A stretch of 6,560 nt of DNA from Clostridia bacterium (GTDB lineage Bacteria; Bacillota; Clostridia; Peptostreptococcales; Anaerovoracaceae). The stretch lies in contig JAIKZT010000288.1 in NCBI GenBank assembly GCA_024682015.1, positions 1-6,560 on the forward strand, written 5' to 3'. The first letter of the stretch is position 1; the number at the start of each line of letters is the position of its first letter. Positions 5,221 through 6,560 of this stretch are shown piece after piece. A program made the position numbers and the translations under genes. The notes below the pieces were generated by a model. The model did not search any database and was not told the DNA's origin. It worked only from the letters and a program-made list of their open reading frames with translations.

Positions 5221-6378
5221 ATGGATATGAAATTTGTCGCAGAAAGGCACAAGGGGTTCAAGCCGAGCGTGCTCATGCAGCTGGCGGGCCTGTCCAAGGA
5301 TATGACCGACAAGATCGACCTGTCCATCGGCGATCCGGACTTTACGACGCCCAAGGAGATCCTCGAGGCGGGGTATAAGGACGCGCTGGCGGGTTACACG
5401 CACTATTCGCAGCCCAAGGGCTATCCGGACGTCATTCAGGCCGTCGTCAACATGTACAAAAGAGACCTGGGCGTGGACGTGCCCACGGAGAACGTCATCA
5501 TCGTCGCATCCGGCGATTACGCGTGCTTCCTGTCGTGCTTTGCCACGATCAATCCCGGCGACGAGCTGCTGATCGCGGATCCCACGTTCCTGGCCTACAA
5601 GGTCCAGGTGGGCTACGCGGGCGGCGTGCCCGTGTTCTTCCCGACCAGCGCCGACAACGGCTGGCGCATCCGGGCGGATGTCGCGGAGAAGTACATCACG
5701 TCGAAGACGAAGGGTATCTTCCTGTGCAACCCGAACAACCCGACCGGCACGTGCCTGCACAGAGAGGACCTCGAAGCGATCTACGAACTGGCCGAGAAAT
5801 ACGACCTGCTGATCTACGCGGACGAGATCTACACCGCGTTCAGCTACGAGGTGCCGTTCACGACCATGCTGTCCATTCCGGGCGCCGCGAAGCGCACGAT
5901 CGTCATGAACTCGCTGTCCAAGAACTACGTGGCCACTGGCGCGCGGCTTGGCTGGGTCATCGCGCCGCCGCAGATCATCGATGCCATCAACCTCGAAGGC
6001 GTCAACATGGTCTACACCGCGCCGGCCATCTCCCAGCGCATGGCGAAGTTCTGCCTGGAGCAGGGCGCGCCGTACATGGAGCCGATCATGGCGGAGTTCA
6101 AGGAGCGCATGTTCAAGACCGCCGAGCGCATCAACAAGATCCCGCACCTGAAGGTGCAGTCCCCGCCTCCCGGCACGTTCTACCTGTACGTGGACGTGCG
6201 CGAAACGGGGATGGACGACGTCGAATTCACGCTGAAGGTGCTGAAGGAGGCTCACGTGGTCGTGGTGCCCGGCAGCGATTTCGGCGATTGCGGCAAGGGC
6301 TTCGTGCGCGTGTGCTGCACGGTCGGCCTGCCCAAGCTGCTGGAGGCGTTCGACCGCATCGAGGCGCTGGGGCTGTGA
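5221..6378 (+). CDS. PLP-dependent aminotransferase, class I/II (second copy)
   Basis: A 385-residue enzyme, exactly as long as the first aminotransferase and aligning without gaps. All catalytic landmarks sit at the same positions: IGDPDFTTP (36-44), PNNPTG (171-176), D201 and Y204 in YADEIYTAF, K234 in NSLSKNYVATGARLGW, R242 and R363. Over residues 180-245 the two proteins share 57 of 66 residues. They differ most in the N-terminal 30 residues and around residues 120-130 (FMCYRYHVSY in the first, FLAYKVQVGY here), near the expected active-site rim, so substrate preference may differ. The ATG at 5221 has AGGAGG (5207-5212) eight bases upstream; an upstream TTG at 5185 would place the ribosome site inside the gene and is rejected. 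Its own promoter and the hairpin before it suggest partly separate control. The TGA stop is the first codon of the REP-like repeat. Confidence 0.93.
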   Translation: MDMKFVAERHKGFKPSVLMQLAGLSKDMTDKIDLSIGDPDFTTPKEILEAGYKDALAGYTHYSQPKGYPDVIQAVVNMYKRDLGVDVPTENVIIVASGDYACFLSCFATINPGDELLIADPTFLAYKVQVGYAGGVPVFFPTSADNGWRIRADVAEKYITSKTKGIFLCNPNNPTGTCLHREDLEAIYELAEKYDLLIYADEIYTAFSYEVPFTTMLSIPGAAKRTIVMNSLSKNYVATGARLGWVIAPPQIIDAINLEGVNMVYTAPAISQRMAKFCLEQGAPYMEPIMAEFKERMFKTAERINKIPHLKVQSPPPGTFYLYVDVRETGMDDVEFTLKVLKEAHVVVVPGSDFGDCGKGFVRVCCTVGLPKLLEAFDRIEALGL

Positions 6379-6414
6379 GACATGGGGACGGTTCCTTGTC
6401 CCACTTTCTCTTCG
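6376..6414 (-). repeat. REP-like element, right copy of an inverted pair
   Basis: Bases 6376-6404 are the exact reverse complement of 3001-3029, and 6407-6414 continue the match to 2993-3000 after two extra bases (6405-6406). The first three bases are the TGA stop codon of the second aminotransferase, so the element abuts or supplies the end of that gene. Its self-complementary parts (GGGAC with GTCCC) could form a small hairpin at the 3' end of the transcript, but no T-tract follows. Confidence 0.8.
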
Positions 6415-6459
6415 ATAAACAAAATTGGGGAAAAGATTAGAGATATTTAGGAGAATTTT

Positions 6460-6560
6460 ATGGGTTTTTTAGAGAAACTGTTCGGCGACTGGAACGATAA
6501 GGAGATCCGCCGCATCGAGAAGATCGCCGATAAGATCGAGGCCATGGACGACGCCATGCA
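6460..6560 (+). CDS. secA: Preprotein translocase subunit SecA, N-terminal fragment
   Basis: The window ends 33 full codons into this gene. The peptide MGFLEKLFGDWNDKEI followed by RRIEKIADKIEAMDDAM matches the well-known SecA N-terminus (MG-L-x-K-[IL]-FG, then K-E-[IV]-[RK]-R-[IL]-x-x-I and KIEA). SecA is the cytoplasmic ATPase motor that pushes secretory proteins through SecYEG; its ATPase motifs lie beyond the window. The ATG is preceded by AGGAGA (6449-6454) at five bases. No convincing promoter is visible in the 81 bases after the previous stop codon, apart from REP-like sequence and AT-rich DNA, so readthrough from the aminotransferase gene is possible. The call rests on a short stretch, but the motif is distinctive. 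Confidence 0.88.
   Translation, partial: MGFLEKLFGDWNDKEIRRIEKIADKIEAMDDAM

Noticed and set aside
3031..6404. Composite transposon carrying the three genes
   Set aside because: No transposase gene and no target-site duplication around the inverted repeats. The repeats are short and REP-like rather than insertion-sequence ends.
6396..6424. Promoter for secA using TTGTCC at 6396-6401
   Set aside because: The -35 candidate lies inside the repeat, and no acceptable -10 hexamer occurs at 16-18 bases.

Overview
The window is a GC-rich bacterial segment with AT-rich intergenic gaps and strong AGGAGG-type ribosome binding sites. The organism is most likely a member of the Bacillota (Clostridia-like). 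This is inferred from the Shine-Dalgarno sites, an ArgR/AhrC-type operator candidate, a lipoprotein-type solute-binding protein and clostridial-style REP-like palindromes. No rRNA or other decisive marker is present, so the assignment is tentative. All genes lie on the + strand.

Layout: (1) 1-219 is the 3' end of an amidohydrolase gene (YtcJ-like), closed by a clear intrinsic terminator at 275-317. (2) 318-498 is an AT-rich control region with a sigma-A-type promoter and ARG-box-like sites. (3) 499-5051 is a probable operon: ABC amino-acid permease, ABC ATPase (overlapping), an ornithine cyclodeaminase/mu-crystallin family protein, an amino-acid-binding lipoprotein, and a class I/II aminotransferase that overlaps the lipoprotein stop codon by one base. 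(4) 5052-5220 carries a long perfect hairpin and an extended -10 promoter. (5) 5221-6378 is a second aminotransferase, a close paralogue of the first with exactly the same length. (6) 6460-6560 is the start of secA, a core housekeeping gene, so the right edge of the accessory module is visible.

Working model (inference): the transporter imports an amino acid, probably cationic given the ARG-box-like operator. The aminotransferase(s) remove its alpha-amino group, and the ornithine cyclodeaminase-like enzyme acts on the substrate or on the cyclic imine formed from its keto acid. The cyclodeaminase homologue lacks the usual catalytic Asp by my alignment, so ketimine reductase or amino-acid dehydrogenase activity is at least as likely as true ornithine cyclodeamination.

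The most unusual structural feature is a pair of REP-like sequences in inverted orientation (2993-3029 and 6376-6414). They bracket the binding protein and both aminotransferase genes, and the right copy begins exactly at the stop codon of the last gene. I see no phage, CRISPR, tRNA, rRNA or transposase gene.
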